Program-made: the position numbers and the translations under genes
Virus record (IMG/VR): IMGVR_UViG_3300005264_000005
Coordinates: 1 to 64,000 of that record
Reading direction: 5' to 3' (one strand)
Source: a virus
Length of the DNA: 64,000 nucleotides
The notes under the pieces: model-generated
Database searches by the model: none
Seen by the model: the letters and a program-made list of their open reading frames with translations, nothing else
Told to the model about the DNA's origin: nothing
Part shown: positions 43,312 to 52,323 of the stretch, piece after piece
Position numbering within the stretch: position 1 is the first letter of the stretch
Layout of the letters: the number at the start of each line of letters is the position of its first letter

Positions 43312-43951
43312 TATCTTTCCTATCTGCTTCACTAAAAAAGTCAAAGTTAGTTCCTTTTAAGCTTACATCAACACTACTGCGATACTCAGATACACTAGCT
43401 GATACAGAGGCAAACATAGTTTGAGTTCCAATAGAATCACTATTATAGCTCATGGCCTTACCGCTCTTGATACCAAATTTAGCACCTGTAGCAATAGCAT
43501 CTTGACCTGCGCCTAGATAAATAAAGTCCCACTTACACTCGTCCTCTTTAAAGTCAATCATTTCCTTGATAGTTGCACCATCAAATCCAGTAGACTTATT
43601 CTCATGTCCATCGGTTTGAATGACAAAGATAACATTGTCAGGCTTATTATCATCATCTAAGCCATCAATATAATCTGAAGTATCATGGATTGTATTACCT
43701 ATAGCATCGAATAATGCCGTCATGCCACGAGGCACATAAGTTTTATTGTTAAGTTCAGGGATAGACATGATATCTTTTGTACGGTGTAAAGTTTCAATTT
43801 CATGATCAAACTGCACGAGAGTCATGGTACAGAAACCATTAGCTTCCTTTTGATCGTTTAGAAATTGATTAAATCCACCAATAGTATCTTTCTTAACATT
43901 GCCCATTGATCCAGAGCGGTCGATTATAAATGCGATGTGAGTTTTTGACAT
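43304..43951 (-). CDS. VWA-domain protein
   Basis: A 215-residue protein that is almost only a von Willebrand A domain. It has MIDAS motif DRSGSMG (residues 11-17), PRGMTALFDAIG with the conserved Thr, and IFVIQTDGHEN with the second Asp. Such free VWA proteins in phages and bacterial conflict systems bind partners through a metal. The partner is not evident; neighbours are unknown. Confidence 0.88.
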   Translation of the reverse strand: MSKTHIAFIIDRSGSMGNVKKDTIGGFNQFLNDQKEANGFCTMTLVQFDHEIETLHRTKDIMSIPELNNKTYVPRGMTALFDAIGNTIHDTSDYIDGLDDDNKPDNVIFVIQTDGHENKSTGFDGATIKEMIDFKEDECKWDFIYLGAGQDAIATGAKFGIKSGKAMSYNSDSIGTQTMFASVSASVSEYRSSVDVSLKGTNFDFFSEADRKDNE

Positions 43952-43981
43952 ATTATGTCTCCTATAAATTAAAATGTTTTA

Positions 43982-44311
43982 TTAGCATAACGTAAGTAGC
44001 CTTAAGAAGCCATAGCCTCCAATGCCATCATCAATTCTTTGCTTAATTGCTAAAATTCTATTGTATAATACAGATCCCTCAACCATAAGTTCCTCGAATA
44101 TAGGAATAAAGTCATCTGAACGAAGCTTAGATATAAGAATAGGGTCTCCTGAGCCATCGGTCTTGATTACATAGCTAGACCATATACCAGAATTAGGATG
44201 TGTATGTGCATAGTGAATAAATTCATCATATGAATATACTCTAGTCCCCATAGCCGTAGCTCCATGACAACCAGTTCCAAATTTAATAAAGGCTATATTT
44301 TCTCTAATCAT
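43982..44311 (-). CDS. Unknown 109-residue protein
   Basis: A mixed alpha/beta protein lying between the VWA gene and the next unknown. Contains GTGCHGATAMGTRVYSYDEFIHYAHTHPNSG. No clear active site; family not recognised. Confidence 0.5.
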   Translation of the reverse strand: MIRENIAFIKFGTGCHGATAMGTRVYSYDEFIHYAHTHPNSGIWSSYVIKTDGSGDPILISKLRSDDFIPIFEELMVEGSVLYNRILAIKQRIDDGIGGYGFLRLLTLC

Positions 44312-44338
44312 ATTGTGTTTCCTGTAAGTTATTGTCCA

Positions 44339-44647
44339 TTATGTTGCTTTCTTAGCCATGCTGTTGTTTTTTTGATCAAATAAAGAATAAGTTCTATTGC
44401 CTATAACTGAGTTAGTCATACGCTTAAACAAATCATTATGAATATGATTAGAGAGGTAGGTTTCAAAGTGAGTTTTCTTTAAAGATTTAATTTTTACTGG
44501 AATAAAGTCTATATTAACGCCAATGAGATAGTCATCATGTGTATCAGTTAGTCTTCCGCTATTTTGTAGGTCTAGATAAGTTTCTATAGTAAAAAGCCTA
44601 CAGTCCCTAAAGAATCTACTCTTTTTAATTCTTGCTATCATGAACAT
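44339..44647 (-). CDS. Unknown ~102-residue protein
   Basis: The best start is ATG 44647 (MFMIARIKKSRFFRD), preceded by AAGGACAC. The longer frame upstream has no ribosome site. A basic alpha/beta protein; unknown. Confidence 0.5.
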   Translation of the reverse strand: MFMIARIKKSRFFRDCRLFTIETYLDLQNSGRLTDTHDDYLIGVNIDFIPVKIKSLKKTHFETYLSNHIHNDLFKRMTNSVIGNRTYSLFDQKNNSMAKKAT

Positions 44648-44890
44648 ACTATGTGTCCTTAGTTTTAATAATGTATTGTTTTGGTGTGTTGAGTCGCACA
44701 AAGGGTATTTCAAAAAGGATGGCATGAGAGGAGTGTCCAAATGGACAAAAGGATAAAGCACTGAGCCCCTACAAAATGCAGAGGCCCAGAATAGCAGATC
44801 CGAAAAATACCACTAAGAGGTTTTCAAGCTCTAGTGTGTGATTATAATTCAGATAACGTTATTAACACATAGATACCAAAAGGAGGTAAT
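44648..44890. other. Intergenic segment around a lone + strand gene
   Basis: The 243 bases hold no gene. It has a perfect 6-bp hairpin TGTCCA/TGGACA (near 44733-44746), a TATAAT-like box near 44842 and the motif GTTATTAACA (44858-44867) just upstream of the + strand gene at 44891. Confidence 0.5.
44858..44867 (+). promoter_or_regulatory. GTTATTAACA motif before + strand endonuclease remnant
   Basis: An exact copy, on the + strand, 24 bases before the ATG at 44891. That the motif turns with the gene is good evidence that it is directional and functional. Confidence 0.55.
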
Positions 44891-45142
44891 ATGACATCAC
44901 GTAACGCAGGATCCAATCACCCATTATATGGGAAAAGTGGAAAATTTTTAATTACACATATAAAGACTGGTAAGTCTTTTGAGGTAACAGGCATATATCA
45001 CTGGGCTAAACTAAAAGGCTTAAATGCCACAGCTCTACTAGAGATAGCAAATAATAAGCCTATTATAAAACCAAACGGTAAGATTACATTTAGAAGACAA
45101 CATAAAGGATATGTATGTAAAAGAATTATTCAGGAAGAATAA
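44891..45142 (+). CDS. Homing-endonuclease remnant (NUMOD3/NUMOD1 only)
   Basis: An 83-residue protein on the opposite strand to its surroundings, with a strong AAGGAGGT site. NHPLYGKSGKF is NUMOD3-like and GKSFEVTGIYHWAKLKGLNATALLEIAN...GYVCKRI is NUMOD1-like. No HNH or GIY-YIG catalytic part is present. It is most likely what is left of an inserted free-standing endonuclease gene, or a DNA-binding protein derived from one. Confidence 0.65.
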   Translation: MTSRNAGSNHPLYGKSGKFLITHIKTGKSFEVTGIYHWAKLKGLNATALLEIANNKPIIKPNGKITFRRQHKGYVCKRIIQEE

Positions 45143-45716
45143 TATTAAACTTATCGCCATATCCCATAAGCATATCTAAAACATCATTGCCATAGTTAAC
45201 ATATTCGATTTCTCCAATATAACTAGACAGTGAATCCAATACAATCTTCTCTCTCCATGCCGATTCTAGCTGCCACCAGCACAGAGACATATTAAGATTA
45301 GAATGTCCTTCTGTAATTTGTAATCTAGAAATAGACAATGCTAAGTTAAAAGGATCACGAGATTCAATTATATTAATATCTGTACCTATTTGATAAAAAT
45401 CACACAGCTCAGATATATGAACACCATTAATTGTTGTAATACTAGTTAATTCAATACTAAAGGCATCTTCTATTTTGCTAGCTATTAATACAGTATCTTC
45501 AAATAAGGTTTTATAATAAGAACAAGTCTCTGGTCCACGCATAGATTTAACATTAATCCAGCTATCTCGTAAAATATGCTTAACTTCACTAAAATTTTGA
45601 TTGAAGGACTTTAGGTCACTAACTTCAAGCTGAATTAAAGTACCTTGATCAGCTAAGTATCTTAGCTTATTTGCGTCGAATTTATTGCCTATATTAATCT
45701 TAGTAATGGTCTCCAT
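45126..45716 (-). CDS. Unknown 196-residue protein
   Basis: An acidic alpha/beta protein that overlaps the end of the + strand remnant by 17 bases. Contains LADQGTLIQLEVSDLKSFNQNFSEV. No motif recognised. It is cotranscribed with the NYN gene. Confidence 0.5.
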   Translation of the reverse strand: METITKINIGNKFDANKLRYLADQGTLIQLEVSDLKSFNQNFSEVKHILRDSWINVKSMRGPETCSYYKTLFEDTVLIASKIEDAFSIELTSITTINGVHISELCDFYQIGTDINIIESRDPFNLALSISRLQITEGHSNLNMSLCWWQLESAWREKIVLDSLSSYIGEIEYVNYGNDVLDMLMGYGDKFNIILPE

Positions 45717-45726
45717 GTTAAGCCTC

Positions 45727-46194
45727 TTAGTTTTTAGGTATTACATCACTGTAGTCTTCTAAATACTGTACATTATCTGCAATCTTTAATAATTCAAGGG
45801 AAGTGAAATCTCTAGCACCGATAACTGTAGTAATAGCACCTTGCTTAGAGCATAAATCTAAAGCATATGCAAAGTGGCCGTCTCCTGAAACGATAATAAC
45901 TGCATCTGGTTTTAAATTCTTATAGTCATTCGTTAAGTCTGCAATTAAGATATGATCTACATTAGTATCTTGACCAATATCAATTGTGACACACTTGTAA
46001 CCATTATTACATAAGTATGTAATAAAACCTTTTTGTGAATCTGAATCTTGATCAAGCGCCATATACGATGTAGCTTTAATTACATCGTACTTTTTATTTA
46101 CTTCATCTAACAGACATTTAAAATTTAACTTCTTATATCTGAAAAAAATATTGTTCTGATCAATACACATAATAGCTGTTGGCTTATTTGCCAT
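45727..46194 (-). CDS. NYN-domain (PIN-like) ribonuclease
   Basis: A 155-residue protein with AIMCIDQNNIFFRY, NVDHILIADLTNDY and AVIIVSGDGHFAYALDL. These are the acidic residues of a LabA/NYN-type PIN domain, i.e. a metal-dependent RNase. It could cut host or phage RNA, and sits next to a methyltransferase-like gene. Confidence 0.8.
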   Translation of the reverse strand: MANKPTAIMCIDQNNIFFRYKKLNFKCLLDEVNKKYDVIKATSYMALDQDSDSQKGFITYLCNNGYKCVTIDIGQDTNVDHILIADLTNDYKNLKPDAVIIVSGDGHFAYALDLCSKQGAITTVIGARDFTSLELLKIADNVQYLEDYSDVIPKN

Positions 46195-46204
46195 AAATTA
46201 CTCC

Positions 46205-46828
46205 TTAAGAATATGTTACTTTAAATGCTAGGTTCAACATAGTAGTTGGCCTACTGGCTTTATATGTAAATGTATGAACATGCTCAACTTTACAGTTATG
46301 ACTCTCCGCTATCTCGGAAATTGCATGAGAAATATCATCTTGATTCTTAATTGCAAGCCTATGCATATTAACACCAATGCCAGTTATTTGAAATGTGAAA
46401 AACACTAAGCCACCGTTAGCGACATGTTGCTTTTCAAAAACTTTGTCAATTAAGGAAGCCGTACAATTAGGCTTACCGTTATCATAGAAAAAAGTACAGA
46501 AATCTAGGTTTACTACATCATAGAAACGCTTATGATCAAACTCACAAAAGTGCTTATATGCATCAATTGGAACAAGATGCTTAAATTGAACTTTCAACTT
46601 CTCATATTCGCCTGATTCATTCCAGCTTTTAAGTTTAGGAAGATTATTTTCACAAATAGTCATGAATTTAACATCTAAATTATCAGCATAGTAATTAGCA
46701 CCAATACCGCCACCTAAAAATTCAAAAAAACGAAGATCTTTATTATCTATATAGCTCTTAATTACAGCAACATTTTGAGGCCTTGAATACTTTTCTTTAT
46801 TATCATTATTATCTTCAGTTTTGCTCAT
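46205..46828 (-). CDS. Methyltransferase-like Rossmann protein
   Basis: A 207-residue protein. FFEFLGGGIGANYYADNLDVKFMTICENNLPKL resembles the SAM-binding motif I and II of class I methyltransferases. DVVNLDFCTFFYD stands where motif IV (DPPY/NPPY) would be, so the catalytic step may be lost or different. It may modify a base or be a dead relative. Confidence 0.55.
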   Translation of the reverse strand: MSKTEDNNDNKEKYSRPQNVAVIKSYIDNKDLRFFEFLGGGIGANYYADNLDVKFMTICENNLPKLKSWNESGEYEKLKVQFKHLVPIDAYKHFCEFDHKRFYDVVNLDFCTFFYDNGKPNCTASLIDKVFEKQHVANGGLVFFTFQITGIGVNMHRLAIKNQDDISHAISEIAESHNCKVEHVHTFTYKASRPTTMLNLAFKVTYS

Positions 46829-46874
46829 AAATAACTCCGTTTAAAAGCCCCCGGTTTCCCAGGGGCAATCAAAT

Positions 46875-47357
46875 TTACTTACTCTTGTTCATTGCAGCTT
46901 CTCGAGCACGCTCTTCTGACTCAAGCGCCTCCTCTACAGCAAAACGCTGTGCATGAACCTCAAACCACTTAGCAATAGCATAAGCTTCGTCAGACTCTAG
47001 GCTGATATTAGCTTTCTTATCACCCTCTCTCATCATGATAGAAACCTTACCATTATAGATATTAGCAGTGAGCTGCTTTTTAGCATCGCCTTTGCCTACA
47101 CTTTTGCTCATATCAGCAAATTTCTTCAGCTCAACTTCAACTCCCTGAGACATTCCCAAGAACTTAAAAGATGCTTGAAACATTTCAAGGGTTCTAAAAG
47201 AAATACTACAAGTTTTATCATAATCAAATCTTACTTCGCCAGCTTGTGGCTGACCCTTGCTTGCTCCTGCAATGCCTGGAGTGATACGGATAAAAGCTCT
47301 TTTCTCTGCGCCCCATATAGACAGCTCGATTACTGAATTAGTGCGATAAATTCTCAT
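46875..47357 (-). CDS. Unknown 160-residue protein, perhaps nucleic-acid binding
   Basis: A beta-rich N-terminal half (RIYRTNSVIELSIWGAEKRAFIRITP) with a Lys-rich middle and an acidic helix at the end. The charge pattern and the neighbouring SpoVG-like gene suggest single-strand DNA binding, but this is not proven. Confidence 0.5.
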   Translation of the reverse strand: MRIYRTNSVIELSIWGAEKRAFIRITPGIAGASKGQPQAGEVRFDYDKTCSISFRTLEMFQASFKFLGMSQGVEVELKKFADMSKSVGKGDAKKQLTANIYNGKVSIMMREGDKKANISLESDEAYAIAKWFEVHAQRFAVEEALESEERAREAAMNKSK

Positions 47358-47377
47358 ACTTGTTCTCCTAGTTTAAA

Positions 47378-47788
47378 TTAACCCCAGGTAATTGTCTTTT
47401 TACCTGGGCTCTTTTCTGCCGTTTCAACAGAATCCTTTTTAGCTTCCTCAGCGTCTTTGACAACAGGATTAGTGGCCATAACAACATCAACCTTCTTTTC
47501 AGAGGCTTTTCCGCCATTAGTAATGCCCATCTTCTTATTAAATTCAGAAACGATATGGTCCCCAATCTTATCTTTTGCTTCCATAGATGTAAAGGTAACT
47601 AATGCTACGTAATCACCATCAGCCTTTTTCTTTTGAGGCCAAGAGATAAAAAGTCTACCGTCTTTACCTGACTTTATAATAGTAAATTTTACAACAAGAG
47701 CTTCATTGAATGTAATCATTCCATATCCAACGCCACTGCCTGTATCAAAATTTGAAACAAAAACTTTAGTTTCAGTAATTTTTAACAT
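47378..47788 (-). CDS. SpoVG-like DNA-binding protein
   Basis: A 136-residue protein. The first 80 residues (ITETKVFVSNFDTGSGVGYGMITFNEALVVKFTIIKSGKDGRLFISWPQKKK) have the SpoVG beta pattern with G-K-D-G-R-L-F-I. The rest is an acidic, Lys-rich tail, as in single-strand-binding proteins. It may coat DNA in replication. Confidence 0.65.
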   Translation of the reverse strand: MLKITETKVFVSNFDTGSGVGYGMITFNEALVVKFTIIKSGKDGRLFISWPQKKKADGDYVALVTFTSMEAKDKIGDHIVSEFNKKMGITNGGKASEKKVDVVMATNPVVKDAEEAKKDSVETAEKSPGKKTITWG

Positions 47789-47800
47789 ACTTTCTCCTTA

Positions 47801-48091
47801 TTAAATACGTACAACAGCGCCTTTTTTGGCTTCATACATACCTGGCTTCTCATCTGATAAGCTATTAAATAGCTCAAAAATAATATCACTTAATTGGTCA
47901 ATAAGGCTTCCGCTAAATAACATAGTACCTTCATGCTTCAATACTGAAACAGGACCTTCACCGCTATTGAGATCAATTTGAAACTTATTTAAAACAAGAG
48001 CAATATCAGGACCATCTTCAATTTTCACTGAAGCAGACCCAGAAGACTCTCCTGTTTTGCTTATGATAATCTTTTTAATTATAAATGACAT
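47801..48091 (-). CDS. Unknown 96-residue protein
   Basis: A small alpha/beta protein (MSFIIKKIIISKTGESSGSASVKIEDGP...). Not recognised. It overlaps the kinase-like gene by 17 bases. Confidence 0.5.
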   Translation of the reverse strand: MSFIIKKIIISKTGESSGSASVKIEDGPDIALVLNKFQIDLNSGEGPVSVLKHEGTMLFSGSLIDQLSDIIFELFNSLSDEKPGMYEAKKGAVVRI

Positions 48092-48575
48092 AACTATAAA
48101 CTAACTCCTTTATTTCATCAAGATTACTATGATTATATATACAGTACTTAGACTTCGGAAGCTTAACAGACTGTCTTAGTTTCTTTAAACTAAATCCGCC
48201 AATTCTATTACGATTAGCTTCACTGCCAAACAGAGATATAAATCTATCTTTATTCTTTTCATGCATAACTAAAGAAGGACTAACTGCAATATTTAAGCAA
48301 TCTAGCCTATTAAGACTAGGACAATCAGACTTATTATAGCCAATCCTGCTATTAACAGATTCTGCAATTACAGTATGTCCAAGATCAGAAAGCCTAATAA
48401 CTTCTGTATAGAAGCCCATGTAGCCACCGTTGCCGTAAAATAGTTCATAATTAACAATCTTACATTCACCTATCTTATCCGCTAATTGAGCCACTAGATA
48501 TGTTTTGCCTGAATACGGAGCACCATTTACAAATATAATCTTACCACTAGAATGGTTTTGGGCTAGATCCGTCAT
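48075..48575 (-). CDS. P-loop ATPase/kinase-like protein
   Basis: The chosen start is ATG 48575 (MTDLAQNHSSGKIIFVNGAPYSGKTYLVAQL), with AAGGGAAG upstream; an earlier in-frame start lies in the zinc-ribbon gene. Walker A is GAPYSGKT. The remainder is alpha/beta and about 166 residues, like small nucleotide kinases or ATPases. It is the last gene of the ubiquitin-like cassette region. Confidence 0.65.
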   Translation of the reverse strand: MTDLAQNHSSGKIIFVNGAPYSGKTYLVAQLADKIGECKIVNYELFYGNGGYMGFYTEVIRLSDLGHTVIAESVNSRIGYNKSDCPSLNRLDCLNIAVSPSLVMHEKNKDRFISLFGSEANRNRIGGFSLKKLRQSVKLPKSKYCIYNHSNLDEIKELVYSYVIYN

Positions 48576-48768
48576 AAGACAATTCTTCCCTTGAATAACC
48601 GTTAGCTTCTGAGTAGCCATTAATTTTACCTTGGCAAACAGTAGGTACAGTTGCAATAGATGATCCACATTCTTTACACTTAAGTGTTTCTATTAAGCTA
48701 TAGCTACATAATTTAGTAAACTCATATTTACACTCTTCGTTTACACATCTTAATAGATATTGTGGCAT
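48547..48768 (-). CDS. FmdB-type zinc-ribbon protein
   Basis: A 73-residue protein, MPQYLLRCVNEECKYEFTKLCSYSLIETLKCKECGSSIAT. Four or five Cys form a zinc ribbon of the FmdB/regulatory type. It directly follows the E1 gene. Zinc ribbons beside E1/E2 cassettes sometimes act as adaptors, but no evidence is seen here. Confidence 0.65.
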   Translation of the reverse strand: MPQYLLRCVNEECKYEFTKLCSYSLIETLKCKECGSSIATVPTVCQGKINGYSEANGYSREELSYDGSSPKPF

Positions 48769-48770
48769 AT

Positions 48771-49955
48771 CTATTCTCCTTCCAAGTAAGCAATAACATC
48801 AACTTTCGCCTTTGCTATCTCATCTCTAATCGTAACATTCTCATTTTCATACGAATATTTCTTTTCATGAGCGGCCCATATTTTCAATATACCATACTTT
48901 AATATGCCCTTGCCATTAGCTACTTCTAGAATTTTTTGCGATGAAACCCTACTTACCAATTCGCTGAAGAAATGACCAGAATAGCTATCACAAAAAGCAA
49001 TAGTTGACTCATTGCAGAATCCAAATATACTAGTTATATATAGATTCCTCAATGCATACAAGCTAGAGATATAGCTAGTAGAAAAAGTATTATTAATGTC
49101 ACACTTAACCATATTGTAATTTAAAGGCTTGCCAGAAACTATATCATAAAATACATTATATGCAATCTGAGCAACCAGCATATTAATAGGCATTGATTGA
49201 TCGTTCTGTAAAGTCATGTCCGTACAGCTTAAGACCTCAGTATCTTTAAAGTTTAAGTACAGATTAAGCAAAGAAGGCAGGCAAGGAGTTTTGTATTTAG
49301 GCTTAATACTAAAATCACAATTTAAATCAGCATTAATCGTACTAATAATAGTACCGATTTCAGACTCAGGTGTAGCTGATTGAGAATAACTAACTCTTGA
49401 TTCTGATGAAACTAAAACTTGCCCAAACGTATCTTCGTTACCACAGCTAATAATAGTAATACAGCCTCTATTGATTCCATTATCTTCAATAGACTTACGA
49501 GCATTTAAATTATCAGTACAGTCAAAGATAATGTAATTTGCATCAGAGCCACCATGCAGATTCTTACCAGTCTTAAATCCACACTCATCAAAACGATTAT
49601 TAAAATACTCAATATCGAAACCGAATAAAGCAGAATATCTCTCTGCCATAACCTCAGCTTTACCTTTGCCTATATCGAAACTAAAGAAATTCTGTCTCTT
49701 TAGATTTTTATGTTCTACTGTATCCATATCAATTAAGATTAATTCCATCTTATGTTTGATATATTCAGTATTGCGAATATTACTTTCTATTTCATTGTTA
49801 TGATTTGAAATATGCTGTGCAATATTAGGAATTATCCTGCCGCCAGTACCACCGCATCCAACAACAATAATTTTCGTTACACCGTAGCTGCGAGAAAAAT
49901 TCTTTAAGTTTGGTTTAAATTCCACTGATCTTAATTTTAATAAATCAACATTCAT
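48771..49955 (-). CDS. E1/ThiF-like adenylating enzyme (PRTRC ThiF)
   Basis: A 394-residue protein with nucleotide-binding loop VVGCGGTGGRI (31-41), LILIDMDTVEHKNLKRQNFF (72-91), GKGKAEVMAERY, IIFDCTDNLNARK (142-153) and a candidate catalytic Cys in TPCLPS (C225). This is the full ThiF/E1 pattern (P-loop-like Gly motif, VE-x2-NLxRQ, DNxxxR). It would activate the C-terminus of the small LGTKG protein at 52710-52910. It follows the JAMM gene by 12 bases. Confidence 0.88.
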   Translation of the reverse strand: MNVDLLKLRSVEFKPNLKNFSRSYGVTKIIVVGCGGTGGRIIPNIAQHISNHNNEIESNIRNTEYIKHKMELILIDMDTVEHKNLKRQNFFSFDIGKGKAEVMAERYSALFGFDIEYFNNRFDECGFKTGKNLHGGSDANYIIFDCTDNLNARKSIEDNGINRGCITIISCGNEDTFGQVLVSSESRVSYSQSATPESEIGTIISTINADLNCDFSIKPKYKTPCLPSLLNLYLNFKDTEVLSCTDMTLQNDQSMPINMLVAQIAYNVFYDIVSGKPLNYNMVKCDINNTFSTSYISSLYALRNLYITSIFGFCNESTIAFCDSYSGHFFSELVSRVSSQKILEVANGKGILKYGILKIWAAHEKKYSYENENVTIRDEIAKAKVDVIAYLEGE

Positions 49956-49967
49956 ATAAATATCCTT

Positions 49968-50735
49968 TTAAATTCTATCTCTAACGCTGTTCCATAAACC
50001 TGCATATCCACTTCGTGCAGAAGGAATTCCGTATTGAGAATATGAACTTCTATTATTAATTCTAGGACCAGCATTATCGGTTGCTGGTTTTGGTGTTTGA
50101 ATAGAAATATTCTGCATACTTTTTTCAAAATCGAGACTGAATGATTCAGTTGATTCGCAAAATAAGTCATCAAAATCAGCATCTACATGAGTACCCATAG
50201 TGCTAAACCTAGCTTTAAATTGAGGTATAACTTTATTAATTCTACCCATAACGCCAGAATATCGATCTCTATTGTCATCAGCGTTATCTGTACTAGACCA
50301 GAATGCATTCATGTTACTTGTATGAGAATGTACATCCATAATAAGCTTACAGTTAGGGAAGTCAGTCCATAAATTAGATAAATCATACTTAGCTGACCCT
50401 GCACCAATAGCTTGTATCGGTACATGTAGGAAATATTTATCAGTTTCAGTATTATACATAATTAAAATATATGCTTCTAATTGCTTATTAGCATTATCTA
50501 ATTCAACATACCTAAAGAATTTTTGTATCTCCCAAAACAGAAGAGCTGGTATCTTCCTTGGCAGAACAGCAATATCAGACTCGCCTACTGGCAATCCAAC
50601 AATACCGTTAATTTTTACTGTAATATAGCCACAGCCACAAGCCTTGACTAAATAAATGCCATCCGAGCACAGGCAATACGTAGCTAATCCAAGCCCAGTT
50701 TTGTCTTCCGGAATTCCTTTAATAATATCAAACAT
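49968..50735 (-). CDS. JAMM/JAB metalloprotease (PRTRC A)
   Basis: A 255-residue protein with the complete zinc motif H136-S-H138-x8-S147-x2-D150 in LIMDVHSHTSNMNAFWSSTDNADD, as in JAMM deubiquitinases. The C-terminal 60 residues are disordered and Asn/Ser-rich. It would cleave or recycle the ubiquitin-like protein. It overlaps the E2-like gene by one base. Confidence 0.85.
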   Translation of the reverse strand: MFDIIKGIPEDKTGLGLATYCLCSDGIYLVKACGCGYITVKINGIVGLPVGESDIAVLPRKIPALLFWEIQKFFRYVELDNANKQLEAYILIMYNTETDKYFLHVPIQAIGAGSAKYDLSNLWTDFPNCKLIMDVHSHTSNMNAFWSSTDNADDNRDRYSGVMGRINKVIPQFKARFSTMGTHVDADFDDLFCESTESFSLDFEKSMQNISIQTPKPATDNAGPRINNRSSYSQYGIPSARSGYAGLWNSVRDRI

Positions 50736-51397
50736 TAAATAGTTCCTAACGTATAGTTACGACCAGAATCAACATATAGCTGATCAGGAAATTCTTCTTT
50801 TCCTTTTAGGAAATTAAATAAACCTAAAGGAGTATCAAATCCAACATGACGAAATAATGACCCTTGGAATAAATCATTATTAAATGGTGCATTAAACAAT
50901 CTATTGATATAATTACCAAGACCACAAAGTGATTGAAATTCACCAGATAAAACAGATCCACCACCCCAACACACCCAGCCACTATCACTTACATTTGGAA
51001 ATGGAAGATTGTATAAAATAGTATTGTCATTAAAAAACATAGGAGCATCTTTAACTGCCCATGCAAAAGTCTGACTTAGTGTAAAGTTTTTTTTATTTAC
51101 CTGTAATTCAAACTTCATAATTACACCAGGACGAATACAGTCAGTAATTACTTCGGACTTATAATTGGCATCAAACTTAACAGGAGGCGAATAAAGGAAT
51201 AAGAATGCTCTATTACCTTTTTCTTGCCATTTAATAGTTCCAACAGGTAAAACAGGAGTATTAATACCAGTACCTTTGTCTTGGAATGCCTTTACTAAAG
51301 ACTCAATCTTAACAGTTTTCTTAAATAAGCTATCGCCACCATTTCCATGAGTAACAATAGCTGCATTTTCTCTTATTTCAATTAAAACATTTGACAT
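50735..51397 (-). CDS. E2-like conjugating protein (PRTRC B)
   Basis: A 220-residue protein of the PRTRC B / prokaryotic E2 family. The signature is ILYNLPFPNVSDSGWVCWGGG (about residues 127-146), where C143 is the predicted thioester Cys and PFPNV the E2-type turn. Coupled to the JAMM gene and preceded by a 306-residue gene in the PRTRC F position. Confidence 0.75.
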   Translation of the reverse strand: MSNVLIEIRENAAIVTHGNGGDSLFKKTVKIESLVKAFQDKGTGINTPVLPVGTIKWQEKGNRAFLFLYSPPVKFDANYKSEVITDCIRPGVIMKFELQVNKKNFTLSQTFAWAVKDAPMFFNDNTILYNLPFPNVSDSGWVCWGGGSVLSGEFQSLCGLGNYINRLFNAPFNNDLFQGSLFRHVGFDTPLGLFNFLKGKEEFPDQLYVDSGRNYTLGTI

Positions 51398-51402
51398 AAA
51401 TA

Positions 51403-52323
51403 TTACTCCCGGAGTGTGCTAGAGACAAATTCTATATAAGTTTGCAGCTCAAGCATAAATGCATTTGTGTTTCGAATTCTGGCTTCATTAACGCTATATT
51501 CAAATACATAATGCATAGACATAAGAATATCAGTAATCGCACAAGTAGCCTCTTCTAAATCGCTGACCTTATCATTAGCCATGGCATACAAGTATAAAGT
51601 TTCAGCTGCACTGCTAAGTGTATCAAAGCCGCCTCTAAAGCTGTTAATATAAATACTATGACCAACACATCCCTTTAATAGTAAGCATACTTCAAAAGCA
51701 GTGAATCTGTAGTCAGCATTTATATTACAATTAATTAAAATATCATCCTTAATATGCTTTTTAAATTCAGTAAAAGGCTTGGCTAAATTTTTAAGTTTAA
51801 TTAAATCAATAAATGCCTGATCAAACATCTCTTTAAAAAAACTCTTATTGCTATTAACCTCTGTACTATCAAGTTCAAGATAAGCACTTCTTTCTGACAT
51901 TGCTTCAGTTAATAATCTATGAACATTTAAGTATACGCTTAATTCTGATGCAGTGTGACTTAAATTAGATTTGCCAATAAGCATTTCATTGTTACAGTCA
52001 AGAATTTTACTTAAATGACTATAGTATCCTTTTTCCAATCTCTGTATAGAGGCTGCCCAATTGTTCCACTTAGAATAAGAATACGTAATCGTAACAGATC
52101 CATTACTTATCCTTATATTATCAGTGTGCTCAAACAGATTAGCAGCCTTTAGCTCTCTTATCCAATGAGTTTTAATAAAGAAAGAAAGCTTTCTCTCCAT
52201 ATCAGAACTAGTATGAGCAGAAGATAAAGAAGAAGACTTAATGACTTTGTTTGTATATAAAAGGTATTGCAAATATGCATTTGATAATAAAAGTAAGCTA
52301 CTATGCACTTGTTGATCATTCAT
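51403..52323 (-). CDS. Helical protein in the PRTRC F position
   Basis: A 306-residue, almost entirely helical protein with no catalytic motif. It lies between the ubiquitin-like gene side and the E2-like gene, where plasmid PRTRC cassettes have protein F. I call it F only by size and position. It may be the target or adaptor of the modification. Confidence 0.55.
   Translation of the reverse strand: MNDQQVHSSLLLLSNAYLQYLLYTNKVIKSSSLSSAHTSSDMERKLSFFIKTHWIRELKAANLFEHTDNIRISNGSVTITYSYSKWNNWAASIQRLEKGYYSHLSKILDCNNEMLIGKSNLSHTASELSVYLNVHRLLTEAMSERSAYLELDSTEVNSNKSFFKEMFDQAFIDLIKLKNLAKPFTEFKKHIKDDILINCNINADYRFTAFEVCLLLKGCVGHSIYINSFRGGFDTLSSAAETLYLYAMANDKVSDLEEATCAITDILMSMHYVFEYSVNEARIRNTNAFMLELQTYIEFVSSTLRE

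Noticed and set aside
48075-48668. Longer N-terminus for the P-loop protein
   Set aside because: The extra 31 residues overlap the zinc-ribbon gene and have no ribosome site, while ATG 48575 has AAGGGAAG upstream.
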